Assembly: GCF_029168945.1 (NCBI RefSeq) | Contig: NC_083603.1 | Span: forward strand, 45,084,406 to 45,148,405 | Direction of reading: 5' to 3' | DNA: 64,000 bases | From: Cannabis sativa | Lineage: Eukaryota > Streptophyta > Magnoliopsida > Rosales > Cannabaceae | Shown: in pieces, positions 46,822-59,435 of the stretch | How positions within the stretch are numbered: position 1 is the first letter of the stretch | Layout: each line of letters opens with the position of its first letter | Program-made: the position numbers and the translations under genes | The notes under the pieces: model-generated | Told to the model about the DNA's origin: nothing | The model's database searches: none | What the model saw: only the letters and a program-made list of their open reading frames with translations

Positions 46822-47445
46822 CTCAGAACTTTTTTTTCAGAGAGAAGTAAAGATCAGGCAGAAAAAAAGTAGAAGGAAAGTATGGTAGAAGAGTATTTTT
46901 ATTTTCTTTTTTTGTGGTTGTGATTTTGCTTAGGTATTATTAGTTGGCATTTTATTCCTTCAGCGAACCTTCCCATGGTTGTGGTTGTGATTTTGCCGCC
47001 AATTACTGTACACTTTTGTGCCTTATCGAATTGTCGTCCAAACGTGTTTTCATCGTTTTTTCAAATCTGTCGTTTTATCAATTGTCCCTATCATTGTTTG
47101 TTATTCTAAGATGTCGTTTTATTACGTCGTGATCGAGATCGTTCTCATTGACATAGTCGTTTGTTTGAATATTTCAACCCAATTAACTGTCGTTTTTATC
47201 GTTAAATGCCAAAAACAGCGACACACACAGACTCAAGTTGAGGTCCGACCGCCATAGCCATAACCATAATAATCTCACACCCTTTCACCTCTGCAAATTG
47301 ACAGCGACACTAAAGAGGACTTAATTCGTTGATCTGAATCTTACCCATTATAAAATCTACATTCATTCAATCCTAATCCTCCATAAATTCAGTTCTTCTC
47401 TTATTTTATTTTACTCCTTAATAATTCCGAAAAACAAACATAATA
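46822..47445. promoter_or_regulatory. shared 624-bp region between divergent NLR and MSRA genes
   Basis: The NLR gene starts leftward and MSRA rightward, so both promoters must lie here or within the 5' UTRs. The middle (47030-47210) has at least five copies of a (t)gtcgttt motif in one orientation. No clear TATA box was found for either gene. Confidence 0.45.
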
Positions 47446-48435
47446 ATGGCGACTACTGAGGTCAATAATCCGGCTCTGGCTCCGGATTCGGACACTCCGA
47501 ACGATCCGAGTCACGAGTTCGCTGAGTTCGGAGCTGGATGCTTCTGGGGAGTGGAGCTGGCGTTTCAGCGAGTGAATGGAGTGGTGAAAACGGAAGTTGG
47601 ATATTCTCAGGGTCATACTCCGGACCCGACTTACAAGCTGGTTTGTTCTGGAACAACTAATCACGTTGAAGTTGTTCGGATCCAATTCGACCCGAAAGTA
47701 TGCTCCTATACCCATTTGCTTTCAGTCTTTTGGGGTCGCCATGATCCCACAACCCTCAATCGACAGGTATTTTCATGGTTATTTTTTAAGGAATTTTTTT
47801 TTAAATTTTTTATTAGTTTATTTAATTGCTCCCAATTTCGAAAATTTCACTGTTGCTATAATTTTCTTAGTCAGAATCTGTATTCTAAAGTGGAAAATTT
47901 GAGTGAATATGGCCTGGTGAAATGATTGACTTTTTCTTTTTTGCCTTATTTTCTATGTATTGTGTATATGTATTTACATGTTTCAGTGAACAAGTGTGTC
48001 AATAATTTGTTAAATTAAGAAGAAAATGATTTATGATTAATGTTTTATTCATCTCTAAATCGTTTCCTTGTAATTTTTCTTACATGTCCATTTTATGATT
48101 ATCCCATCTTAAATCTCCATTTGGCTTCTGCAAATATTTTAAGCATTTTGAGATTAAAAAGTAATGTTAATGTGTGATAGGGTGGTGATGTTGGGGACCA
48201 GTATCGATCTGGAATATACTACTACAATGAATCTCAAGCTCGTTTGGCCCAAGAATCAAAAGAAGCTAAACAGTTGGAGTTGAAGGATAAGAAGATAGTG
48301 ACAGAAATTCTGCCAGCAAAGAAATTTTACAGAGCAGAGGAGTACCATCAGCAATATCTTGAGAAAGGAGGTGGTCAAGGCTCAAAACAATCTGCCCAGA
48401 AAGGTTGCACTGACCCCATTAGATGTTATGGCTGA
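47446..48435 (+). CDS. MSRA: peptide methionine-S-sulfoxide reductase A (cytosolic type)
   Basis: Two exons, 47446-47766 and 48181-48435, encode 191 residues. The enzyme reduces methionine-S-sulfoxide in proteins and repairs oxidative damage using thioredoxin. The catalytic motif G-A-G-C-F-W-G has the nucleophilic cysteine at C32; the family motif G-Y-S-Q-G and the G-D-Q-Y-R-S-G block are present. C-terminal C183 and C189 ([10 protein letters not shown]) are the likely resolving cysteines. No transit peptide precedes the domain, so a cytosolic MSRA1-3 type is likely, not a plastid MSRA4. The length is usual. The intron begins at gtattttc (47767) and ends ag (48180). It is divergent from the NLR gene and convergent with the cysteine protease gene. 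Confidence 0.95.
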
Positions 48436-48806
48436 GAATATTTCAATAAGTCCATAAAATAAAGCTCAACACATAATTCTGAGTTGTGTTATGTGTTATA
48501 TGTTATATCTGTTTGGATACTAGTTTTAGTGTCTCTGTTTTGTGTGAAAATTCCTATCAATGAATGCCAGCACTGTTTTTGCTATGAATAATAATAAATC
48601 TAGTGCTTTATACTGAATGATTGTATCTTCATTAGATATATATATAGTTGAAACAATTCTGAAATTCCAAAAAAAAAAAAATTATTGATGTGTGAAACTA
48701 ATATTATTCTTATGGTTCATGAGGCCATGTCCCATGTAACCTGAGAGCAGAAAGGAAAACAAAGAAAAAGCATCTAAAAGGGCTTGAAACCATCAGTGTG
48801 AGCAGT
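48436..48806. terminator. convergent 3' regions of MSRA and the cysteine protease
   Basis: A 371-bp gap between two convergent genes. Polyadenylation-type signals for MSRA are seen (aataaag at about 48459, aataataata at about 48590), plus an A run at 48669-48680. There is no other gene. Confidence 0.4.
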
Positions 48807-50209
48807 TTAGAGTTCATCTTTGGGAGAAGGTGAAGTTGCAGTAGGATTAGATGATGATTTCTTGATGGGATATGAAGCTTCCATGGCTATTCCACAAAGT
48901 CCTTCTTTCTCAGAAATGTTTCTTTGCATCCTTATGTAACCCTTCTCACCCCACTCTGGTCCCCAAGAGTTTCTTACTGTCCAGAACTTGGTACCATCTA
49001 GTGTTGTTCCATAGCCAACTACTGCAACTCCATGGTTCAGCTCTGTGCCACAGCTTCCATTGAACACTCCCTGATGATACACCATACTCATACAGATCAA
49101 AACCAAGACAAGGTAGTTTCCATCTATATAAATACGTATATATATAAATATATAAATGCATGTATCTGAAAATATAAATAAAAAAAGTGTTACCTCTGAG
49201 TAGAACTGAAAATCAGAACTTCCAGCATCTATGGCTACAGAAATAGGTTGGTGAGCAGCTGCTTTCAGTAAAGCATCCTCATCGTTTTCGGGCACATTCT
49301 CATGGCCATCAATTGACACTGCGGGTAAGTTTTCCTGCCATGTGACATGTCAACTAGTATTAGAACCTGAACCTGAGTTTTACCTTTTAAACACTGCAAC
49401 ATAGCATACATAAATGTACTCATGTACCTTAGTAGCATCACAGGTTCCATCTTCTGCTTTGTAAGGGTAGTGAGTTTCAGTTGTTAATCCTCCTCTTTTC
49501 TTGATGAACTCAAACGCATATTCCATAAGCCCTCCATTGCATCCTTCATTTTTTTCGGTGTCACAATCAACCAATTCTTGCTCAGACAAAGAGACTAGCT
49601 TCTTTGTCTTAATCTGGTTTATACCCTCAACTGCTACAACGGTTGAGAATGCCCAACAACTACCTATAAAATCATAAGAAGAAGATTCAAATTACAACAT
49701 TCAAAAGCTATATATAGATATATACATAAAAGATTATGAAGTAAAACACTTTTATGTTTATACATACCACAACTGCCTTGGTCCTTTACAGCAGTGACAG
49801 CACCTTTCTTTCTCCAATCAACTGATGTGGGGACTTTCTCAACATTCTCATACATGAACTTCCCAGTACCATGTTGTGATCCCCGGAACATCCTGTGATG
49901 CTTAATTTTCGAGCCAGCATAAGTGCTCCTGAACTCATGATTGGTCATGTCTGCAAACTTGTTTAGTTTCAGTTTGAAAGGCATGTCCTTCTTGTTGGTA
50001 TTGTGAACATGCATGGCATTAGCCTTAAACACATTGAAACGCTTTGCCTTTTCGTCAAGGCTTCGTGACACAGTGTGATGGCTTCTCCACCTCTCGTACA
50101 GTTCCCACAAGCTATCCTCGGTTTCCAACTCCTTCTCATGGAAATCGAAACTCTCCACAATCCCAAGAACAAGAGCAAGTGAAACAGCAACCAATAAAAA
50201 CTTCTTCAT
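48807..50209 (-). CDS. CysEP: KDEL-tailed papain-type cysteine endopeptidase (vignain/CEP)
   Basis: Four exons on the minus strand, 50209-49768, 49663-49428, 49334-49194 and 49070-48807, encode 360 residues. A signal peptide (1-20), an I29 prodomain with an ERFNIN-like helix (about 40-100) and the mature C1A domain from about 130 are visible. The active site has C150 (S-C-G-S-C-W-A-F-S), H286 (L-N-H-G-V-A-V) and N307 (R-N-S-W-G), with the oxyanion Q in D-Q-G-S-C-G. The protein ends K-D-E-L, the ER retention signal that defines this plant subfamily. Such enzymes accumulate in ricinosomes and digest proteins during programmed cell death and seed storage mobilisation. All key residues are present. 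A TATA box lies about 60 bp upstream of the ATG. Confidence 0.96.
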
Positions 50210-50264
50210 GTCTAGTAATTGTGTGTTGAATTTGAATATGAAAATGTTGAAGACCTTATAGCTC

Positions 50265-50273
50265 CCTTTTATA
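50265..50273 (-). promoter_or_regulatory. TATA box of the cysteine protease gene
   Basis: TATAAAAGG on the minus strand, 56 bp before the ATG at 50209. This implies a very short 5' UTR of roughly 25-30 bp. Confidence 0.6.
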
Positions 50274-50279
50274 GAAGTA

Positions 50280-51850
50280 GGAATGAACACAGAAGAAGAA
50301 TTAAGAGTGTTGAAGATGAAGAAGAATACAAAATAAAATAAATGTTGAAGTTAGAGGTTTCTTGTGGATATCAACAACTTGCTGTAATGATATTAAGAAA
50401 ATGGTATTTGATGAGCATTTCCAAATGAGGATAATTGTGTTTGGTTTTTTTCATATTCATAGTAAGCATGAGTTAAGCATGAGTTAGCTTCATTAGTAAG
50501 AAAGCTGAACTTAGAGAAGGGCACACTTAAATTCTTAATCAACAGTTACTATATGTGTATGCATATTTAGGATGTTATTATCTTTTCTGCATTTCATGCT
50601 TGCCAACACGTTACAACTTACCAATTTTAATGTGATTGAGCCTAGTTACAACTCATATATGCATATGGCAACAACTTGGAAATAATAAAGTTCCATAACT
50701 GCTTTTTTTTTTTTTTACCTGTAACTGAAGCCAAAAATGTTTTAAGGTGTTACTTATGGTTTGCCTAGAGTTGTTCTTGATTTGGTAATACTCTAGTTAT
50801 AACATGTACCATATACACACAATCAATACACCACTAAAATTATATGAATGGTAATAACATTTAATTATACAGCCATTATATTTGTGGGTCCTAAATTTGT
50901 TGGTTGGAGAGTTGAACTTTGTTGGGATAAGTTTAGTAATATCTCTTTTTTGTATTCATTAATTGAAAATACTCTCATATTATATTTCATTAAAATCTAC
51001 GTACTTTTATGAGTGGGTTGCTTAATATATCTTATCCTCTACTTAAATGTAACACATGATTTATATTAATTTAAGGGATATAATGGGGACATTATTTATA
51101 AAATGAGTATATTTTAAAAAATATGGAAATGAAGGTAAAAATGAAAACTAATAAAGTATGCAAAAATTTCACAACTAACTTTGGTGGTGTTGCATAATTA
51201 GTCAATAGTCATTTTGAAAGTAAAAATATAATTACATTTTGTAGGAAAATGTCTTTAAACAATAATATGAATAATAATCATCATTATTTTAAGTGTTTAA
51301 AAATTATAGTTTGAGATCTGATATTATTTAAATGTTTGAAATATAACAATTTAAAGGAGTTTATAAACATTTGTTTTTTTAGTTTTTATTTGGTTATGCT
51401 AAAGCAATAAGAATAACATGGTGAATTGAATTACGGAATTGTATAACATTGGTTGGTAAAATTTATTTTACTTTTTAATATTTCACTAAACATAATTGTG
51501 AACTTTATGACATCTTAATTTAAAGATTTTTCTAGTGCTGAAATTATAATTTACTTGATAATGGAGGGATAAGAATACAATAATTATTACTGGAGAACTA
51601 TTGAGCAATAATAATCATGGGAATGGATAGATGAGGGATGACATAAGAATGTGATAATAGTCCTACTTAGCTCCATGTATGAGGTCTACCCAGATTGTAA
51701 AAGAGAGGAATTCTAGGAAAAGCCACAAAAAAGTTCATGTCACAAACTAAAGATGCATTGTCTTTTAGTAATTTGGCTATCCAACCATGTGACCAAAATC
51801 ATATAACTGACACCTTGTCTAGTATTTCATTTCCACAAAAAGTGATATAG
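50280..51850. other. upstream region of CysEP and intergenic sequence
   Basis: AT-rich; no further gene. The part near 50280-50700 is expected to hold regulatory sequence, but no specific motif can be named. Confidence 0.45.
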
Positions 51851-51855
51851 AGGTT

Positions 51856-52205
51856 TGTTGGATTTGAATCCAGTAACTATGATCTCTCTCTTTCTTGTTG
51901 ACAATCGAAAACCAGTTCTTATGGCAGCTGTGCCATACACACACAAGAGCAGTACTTGTGTTCTTAACAAGTAATGAATTAATGCTTTCTTTATTGATGA
52001 ATAAGTGTGTTACATAACATGTCTACATTGTACAAGTAATTACCTATTTATAGGTATATTTGATAGGGTAGTAAAAGGCTTAGACTAAGTGTGACAGTTA
52101 AGTTAGTTAGACTAACTAACTTAACTGTCACTACAGTAAAAACCAGAAAAACAGTACAAATGTAAAAAACTAATACAATGTGAAGTCAACACCTATATAT
52201 CTACA
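51856..52205 (-). repeat. 3' LTR of the Copia element
   Basis: 350 bp. On the minus strand it carries a TATA box (ctataaatag, about 52050-52059) and a perfect palindrome with 20-bp arms (52091-52131). Confidence 0.95.
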
Positions 52206-52276
52206 ATTCTCCACCTTGGCTTCAATTGTATGTAGGAGTTTAACACTATTAGAAAGCATAGCAGATCCTAAACACT

Positions 52277-55200
52277 TCAATTCGAGATCTGCAACAAATT
52301 GAGACAATGCTGAAATTTGTCTCTTGGTAAAGCTTTTGTAAGCATGTCAGAGGGATTGTCTTTGGTATGGACCTTCAGAAGCTTGACTTTTCCATCTGAT
52401 ATGGTGTTTCGAATGAAATGGAACCTCACATCAATGTGTTTGGTTCGTTCATGAAACACTTGATTCTTGCTGAGATGTAGAGCACTCTGGCTGTCACAGA
52501 AGATCTCAACAGTTTCATGTTGAATTCCGAGTTCCCTGGTGATGCCTTTCATCCACAAAGCTTCCTTGACTGCCTCAGTACATGCTATATACTCAGCTTC
52601 AGTTGTTGAGAGAGCAACAATAGACTGAAGATTTGCCTTCCAGCTAACTGTGTTATTGTTCATTTTGAATACATAACCAGTTTGAGATTTCCTGGAGTCC
52701 AAATCACCAGCAAAGTCAGAGTCTACAAACCCCACAACACCTGTATTTTCAGCATTTGGTCCATAGACAAGTCCTACTTCAGAAGTACCCTTTAAATATC
52801 TCATGATCCATTTGACAGCTTTCCAATGTTCAATACCAGGTTTTCCCATAAACCTGCTAACTACACTGACTGCATGACAGAGATCAGGCCTTGTGCAGAC
52901 CATCAAATACATGATGCTTCCCACTACACTTGTGTATGGAACTTTTTCCATGTAATTTTCTTCTTCCTCTGTGCATGGAGATTGATCACTTGTCAATCTG
53001 AATTGTTGACCGATCGGTGCAGATCGGTTTTAAATCAAAGAAATCCAAACTTGGATAAAATCTTTGAAGTGTATCCTTGCTGAGTTAATTTGATTCTCCT
53101 TTTGGTTCTATCTCTGACTATTTCAATTCCAAGAATCTTCCTTGCTGCCCCCAGATCTTTCATAGCAAATTCTTTGCTCAACAATCTCTTTATTTTGTCA
53201 ATTTCAGTGCTACTCTTGCTTGCTATTAGCATGTCATCGACATATAGCAGCAAGAACACTGGTCCTTTTGTGTTTCTCACATAAACACAGCAATCATAGG
53301 CACTCCTTTTGAACCCAACTTTGGTGACAAACTCATCAAAACGTTTGTACCATTGCCTAGGTGATTGCTTCAAGCCATATAGAGATTTTTTCAATAAACA
53401 GACATGATCCTCCTTCCCTATTTCTTCAAAGCCTTCTGGTTGCTTCATGAAAATCTTTTCTTCTAAATCTCCATGTAGGAATGCAGTTTTCACATCTAAT
53501 TGCTCAAGTTCTAAGTCATCACTTGCTACTAGGCTCAACAGCAACCTAATAGATGTATGTTTTACAACAGGAGAAAAAATCTCATTATAGTCTATACCTT
53601 CTCTTTGAGAGTACCCCTTTGCTACAAGTCTGGCCTTGAATCTAGCTTGTGTCACTCCTTCAATTCCTTCTTTGTATTTTAGTACCCATTTGCATCCCAC
53701 TACTTTCATACCAGCAAGCTTTCTGATCAGAATCCATGTCTGATTTCTTTTAAGTGATGTCATTTCATCTTCCATGGCTTGATTCCACTCATGCTTGTAT
53801 GCTGAATTCATAGCCTCTCTATAGTTCAGAGGTTCATCTACCGGCAAAGAATAGACGAGCATAGTGAACCAGGTCTGCAAAGCCAAATCTACTTGGTGGC
53901 TTGATGGCTCTTCTTTTCCTATCTCTCACCAATTGATAGTCCTGACCCTCTTCTTCATCATTATCAGCATCATCATCATCTTCAATTATATCTTCATTAA
54001 CCTCAGTTGCTCCTTGTTCTTGAATCTCTCTCTGGTTCTGTGTTTGATCACTTCTAAGCTCCACCTCAAACTGGCTATCCATATTCTGTTCAGGTTCAGA
54101 AGAGATTGGTACATCTTGCTGAGTTTTGAGAGTATCCCTATACACCCTGTTTTCATCAAAAGTAACATCCCTACTGATAAAATACTTTTGATGATCTCCA
54201 CTCTCAATACTCCACATTTTGTATCCTTTAACTCCTCGGGATAGCCCGTAAAAATGCATTTTACGGCTCTTGGTTCAAGTTTGTCCTGCCTTACATGGGC
54301 AAATGCCACACAACCAAAGACCTTCAGATGTTCATATTGTGCATCTCTTCCTGTCCATGCCTCAATTGGTGTTTTGAAACCAATTGCGTAACGGGGACGA
54401 TGATTTATTAAGTAGCAGTCGTTGAAACAGCTTCACTTCGAAATTCTTTGGTAAACCTGAGTGAATCAGTAGACACCTGACCCTTTCTAGAATAGTTCTA
54501 TTCATTCTTTCTGCCAAACCATTTTGTTGTGGTGTTCTTGGCACTGTCTTGTGTCTACTAATTCCAACCTTTTTGCAAAAATCAGTAAAGGCATCTGAGC
54601 AATACTCTAATCCATTGTCAGTTCTAAGTTTCTTAATTTTCTTACCAGTTTGATTCTCAATCATTGTTTTCCATTCTATGAAAATTTTCAAAGCCAAGTC
54701 TTTGGTTTTCAATATATGGACCCAAACAAATCTTGAGAAGTCATCTATAAGGGTAAGAAAATACCTGGCACCACCTCTAGAGACTGTTCTTGAAGGCCCC
54801 CATAGATCTGAGTGAATGTAGCTGAGAATACCCTTTGAAACATGCTTCCCAGTTCCAAATTTTATCCTTGTAGCCTTTCCAAGTACACATTGCTCACAGA
54901 ACTCTAAATCCATGATTTTGTCATTCCCAAACACACCCTTCTTGCTAAAAATTTTGAGTCCACCATTGCTGATGTGCCCCAGTCTCTTGTGCCAAATTTT
55001 TGTCTTGTTTTTCCATTCATTTTCTGCTACATTTGCTTGATTTACCAAGGTACTCCCAAGTAAAACATAAATGCCATTTTCTTTTGAACCCTTCATTACT
55101 AGCATTGACCACTTTGATAATCTTCATTATGCCATTCTCAATTTTCACGAATGTCCTTCGATCCAACATAGCTACTGAGATTAAGTTCCTTTTTATCTCT

Positions 55201-55426
55201 GGAACATGCCTAACATGCTTTAGCTCTGCAACTCCTCCACCTTTCAATTGCAATTTGACGTGCCTATACCGATTATGGGGCATGATCTGTTGTCACCAAG
55301 CCTGACCATACCACCATTGATCTGTTTGTAATTACTGAACTGAGACTGTTCTGGGCAGATGTGAAAAGAACACCCAGAATCGAGTACCCAGTCAGTTCTT
55401 GAACTTTCCTTAGACACTACCAACAC
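52277..55426 (-). pseudogene. Copia pol (protease, integrase, RT, RNase H) in broken frames
   Basis: Successive minus-strand segments read as follows. Protease is 55426-55244 (L-D-S-G-C-S-F-H). GAG-pre-integrase and integrase are 55105-54362 (H-K-R-L-G-H, C-E-Q-C, then H-S-D-L-W-G-P, T-D-N-G-L-E-Y and the final catalytic E in L-A-E-R-M-N-R-T). A linker in two overlapping frames lies at 54309-53834. Reverse transcriptase is 53886-53035 (Y-V-D-D-M-L-I-A), and RNase H is 52996-52277 (D-S-D-F-A-G-D, S-T-T-E-A-E-Y, C-D-S-Q-S-A-L). Frame changes occur at least near 55240, 54370, 53990, 53840 and 53030. Most catalytic residues survive, so the damage is recent. Confidence 0.9.
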
Positions 55427-55429
55427 CCC

Positions 55430-56237
55430 CGCACTACCATATCCATCACTATCACAATCGAAACTAAATCAACATCACCGGATGATAGTTTCGGTTATAA
55501 TTCTTAAGAACGAGGCGATCTTTCCTTAGGTGTGTGGTTTTGTTGCGAACAAAGCATTTTCTTTTAAATTTTGAGTCCGATTTTCCTTGATTCTTCCCTG
55601 TGTGTTCTTTGTTTCCCTTCAAATTCTTTCCTCAAACAAACAGTCCATCAACATTGCTTTATCAACCTTCGCTTCCGACTTCTTCTTTAATTCTTTAGAC
55701 ATTAGAGCATTTTGAACCTCTTCTAGAGTCAATGACTCCTTGCCATACATCATAGTATCCACAAAGTGTTCATAGGTTTCTGTAGGAAGAGAGTTCAAAA
55801 CTATAATAGCTTGGTCTTCATCTTCTACCTTTATTCCAATGTGTTCGAGATCAAGAATGATCTTGTTGAAATCATCAAGATGATCTTCAACATTTTTCCC
55901 GATCAACATCTTGAAAGAGTACAATTTCTCGCTTCAAGAAACGATCTATTTGCTAAAGACTTTGTCATGTAGAGACTTTCCGCTTTGACCATATCCCGAA
56001 GTTTGTCTTCTCCTTCGACACCTCACGCAGAACCTTATCCCCCAAACTCGAATTATAAGATCGTGAGCTTTGTCGAGCATCTCCACCTTCTCTTTCTCCG
56101 TCAAATTCCCCGGTAAGTTCTCTTCTCCTAGAAAGCTCCCCTGGATCCCTCGAACCGATTGCTCTCATCTTTACCCTCCATAGACCAAAATCGTTCTTTC
56201 CAGTAAACTTTTCAAGATCATACTTCGCACTGCCCAT
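55430..56237 (-). pseudogene. Copia gag in broken frames
   Basis: The minus-strand ATG at 56237 starts a UBN2-type Copia gag (M-G-S-A-K-Y-D-L-E-K-F). The frame is lost around 56150 and regained near 56050, then breaks again near 55965. The central part is open at 55924-55619 (D-H-L-D-D-F-N, L-P-T-E-T-Y-E-H-F). The zinc knuckle at about 55560 is damaged: the second cysteine of C-x2-C reads as arginine. Confidence 0.8.
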
Positions 56238-56318
56238 TTTCTTGGATGTTCACCAGGTTCTTGAACTGAGATCAAGACGATCTTCTTCGAACTTCCTCTC
56301 CAATGCTCTGATACCAAT

Positions 56319-56668
56319 TGTTGGATTTGAATCCAGTAACTATGATCTCTCTCTTTCTTGTTGACAATCGAAAACCAGTTCTTATGGCAGCTGTGCCATA
56401 CACACACAAGAGCAGTACTTGTGTTCTTAACAAGTAATGAATTAATGCTTTCTTTATTGATGAATAAGTGTGTTACATAACATGTCTACATTGTACAAGT
56501 AATTACCTATTTATAGGTATATTTGATAGGGTAGTAAAAGGCTTAGACTAAGTGTGACAGTTAAGTTAGTTAGACTAACTAACTTAACTGTCACTACAGT
56601 AAAAACCAGAAAAACAGTACAAATGTAAAAAACTAATACAATGTGAAGTCAACACCTATATATCTACA
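56319..56668 (-). repeat. 5' LTR of the Copia element
   Basis: 350 bp, identical to 51856-52205 as far as can be read. It contains the same palindrome at 56554-56594. Confidence 0.95.
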
Positions 56669-56673
56669 AGGTT

Positions 56674-57530
56674 CAACAACTTGATTATGTAGATTTATTA
56701 TTATTTGTGTATTTTTTTTTTTTTTTTGTCTGTTTAACTTTTTGTTTTTGTAACTTGAAAAAGTGGGAAATGAGTTGAAATGAAATAGGATTAATAGAAT
56801 TTGCATTAATTATCAGATCCTTAACTTGCATATCTCTCATTCCTCTATAAATAATACTAATGTGTTTAATAATTGTCACTTAGCCACATTTATTAATTGC
56901 TTAACCATCAAAAATAATAATTGTAGGACAAACAAAACCATTTAGTGATATGGCAATTGCTGCTATTGGAAGTAATAATAGAAGAAATGATGCAGCATCC
57001 ATTTAGTATTTTTTAGGATGATCATAACATTTGACTATGCAGTCAAGGAATATATAGGGTTTGCTTGTAGGACTCCAATAGCGTAGATGACATAAGTTAG
57101 CATCAATTATTTCATTTTATTTTTTTTAAAATGTGATTATTGTGATGAGCATGAATGGGGGGATAAGATAATAATACCCAACTTAATAATCTTCCTTGCA
57201 AAAACAAGAAACTCAAAAGCAGAAAAAACCTAATATCTACTTCTAAAAGCAAAAGTGGTAGCTTTCATGGATTGGATGAGACAAGATATATAATGATTTA
57301 ACTTTGTTTTGTTTTGTTTATAGGTATAGCAAAGCTCGTTTGAGTCGGCCATGTGTGAGCTCATATGCAATGTTGGTTTCGATGTTCCAACCATATGACT
57401 ATAGATAGGGATAGCGTGCCTTGCATGCTTTAAAGTGTTCATTTGCTTAAGCAACCATTGGTTTATCATTCAAAAAGTTAATCATAAAATAGTTTTTTAG
57501 AAGGGGATTAGTATTTTTAGAGCATTGTTA
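56674..57530. other. AT-rich intergenic stretch
   Basis: No gene or named repeat; a T16 run lies at 56712-56727. Confidence 0.5.
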
Positions 57531-57531
57531 T

Positions 57532-57689
57532 TAGGCACCAGTGGTGTCTAGCACCTTCTCGACATGTCGCGTTGTGATTAGCTAGTGATACTCCTTAAAA
57601 GTTATTATATTAAATTATATGGGACCCGATACTTAGTTAGACCAATAGCAATATTGACACATAAGAGGGTGCTAGGCACCACTGGTATC
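57532..57689. mobile_element. small MITE with 25-bp terminal inverted repeats
   Basis: The left end, ggcaccagtggtgtctagcacc, pairs with the right end ggtgctaggcaccactggtatc. The element is about 158 bp with no coding capacity. The target duplication is unclear. Confidence 0.55.
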
Positions 57690-59435
57690 TTTTTTGATTT
57701 CTTTTTTTATATTATATATTCACAATAATGATTATCGAGTATCTCTATTTTGAAAATGTATATAAAGTATATCGTACTATATGAGTATATTCTTACAAAA
57801 AATAAAGTATCGTTTAATACAAATTTTCACATTACATAATTACATAATACTTGATTGTCATTATCGAGGATATAGAGTACCATTTTATACCCAATTTTTC
57901 AATTATACAATAATTAGTATTAGTCCATTTTAAAGAAACACTAAATACTCAAATTTAATGTTATTTTTTACTAAATTAATTCATATATATAAAATTTTCT
58001 ACAGTATCTTACTATTATTAGTAGGACACTAAAGAACACACTAAAATTAATTTTTTTAATTTTTAATATATAAATAATGGTTAAATAATTAAATTTTCTT
58101 AATGTATATATGTATTTTGTATATTTATATATAAAAATAATAGAGAATATAATTTTTTGTGTAATTTATAGTGTTGTAGTTGAAATTGAAAAAAAAAAAT
58201 AGTATTATAACAATACTCTTTTGGTGATGATTTAATAATAAATTTAGGTTTTACCATTTGAGTTGTCCTTATTGAAAGTATAAGATTATCTCTAATGGAG
58301 AAGCATATTAGTGATGCAAAGCTAAAATATAGCATACTTATCAAAAATCATACTTCAATAGTGTGTCAAAAGGTGATAGGTACAAATTTGTTATATAGCA
58401 AATATTGTGTCAAATTTACCACAATATTTACTACGATGCAAAATTTGCATCACCATAACTTCATAATTTTTTTCATTTAATGAGCATATTTCGTGATAGC
58501 ATTAAATGGTGGGCTATTTATATTATTTTTTTTATTACTTTACATGATAAAATAATAATAAATTAAGAAAAATTTACATCATAGCCCAAAATTTTGAAGA
58601 AAAAAAATTACAAAAATATGTCAACATGATGTTTTTTTTTTTTAATCTTTGAACTTTTTTTATTTACAAAAATACATTTTTAGTAAAAATAATAAACCGT
58701 TTTTTTGGTTGTTTGATAATTTATTTATAATTGTATTATAGTTGTTATTAGATTGATTTTCTCGTTACTTTTAGTTGTTTTATAATTAATTTTTAGTTGT
58801 TGTGAGGTTTATTTCTCGTTGTTTTTTAATTTTTTTTTAACTTTTTACTGAGCAAAATGGATTTTTGTAATTTTAAAATTTTACAAGCCTATTTTTGTAA
58901 TTAAAAATTTTAGACCATAAAATTATAATAAAACATAAAAGAAAAGTATTTTTGAAAATTCCCCTAAAATTAATGATAAAATTATTATTTTTTAAAATTT
59001 TATTAAAAATATTAATAAAATAAATATTAAATTTTATATTAAGTTTTGTAATTACGCATTAAAGCACAATACTAAAACTTAATACAAATATATTATGATG
59101 TTATTTTTGTACTAAATATAATGCAACTTTTAGTAATTAATTACATATAAAATCCAGTAATAACTTTCAAATTTTGTGACATAAACAAAACTACTTAAAA
59201 AGTCAAAACAAGTCCTTACCATTTTAATATTCAAGCACAGTTAATGGAAGTTTACTTTTCACTTTTCAACATCAAAAGTGGTCAAGACTCAAATATGGTA
59301 TAGATAATTCGATCAAGCAACTTTCTCGTGTCAATTGACTAATATCAATTTAACCCTATTTATTTATCAGAAAAGAATCATTTTAGGATAAATTAACAAA
59401 AGTTTCTCATGTGGTGCGTTTGGAATGAAAAATAC
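57690..59435. other. AT-rich intergenic stretch
   Basis: Nothing recognisable except A/T-rich repeats of the 'ttgttgttttataatt' type at 58690-58850. Confidence 0.5.

Larger units (their letters stand above)
51856..56668 (-). mobile_element. Copia retrotransposon with apparently identical LTRs, coding region broken
   Basis: Two 350-bp LTRs (51856-52205 and 56319-56668) read identically by eye and begin TGTTGG and end CTACA on the plus strand. The 5-mer AGGTT flanks both ends (51851-51855 and 56669-56673). On the minus strand the primer binding site tggtatcagagc follows the 5' LTR (about 56304-56315), and a purine-rich tract (ccaaggtggagaat) precedes the 3' LTR. Domain order gag - protease - integrase - reverse transcriptase - RNase H marks Ty1/copia. 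LTR identity points to a very recent insertion, but the coding frames are disrupted several times, so the copy is not autonomous. Confidence 0.95.

Noticed and set aside
47446..47925. 159-codon version of MSRA
   Set aside because: Its end is read-through into the intron after the donor at 47767.
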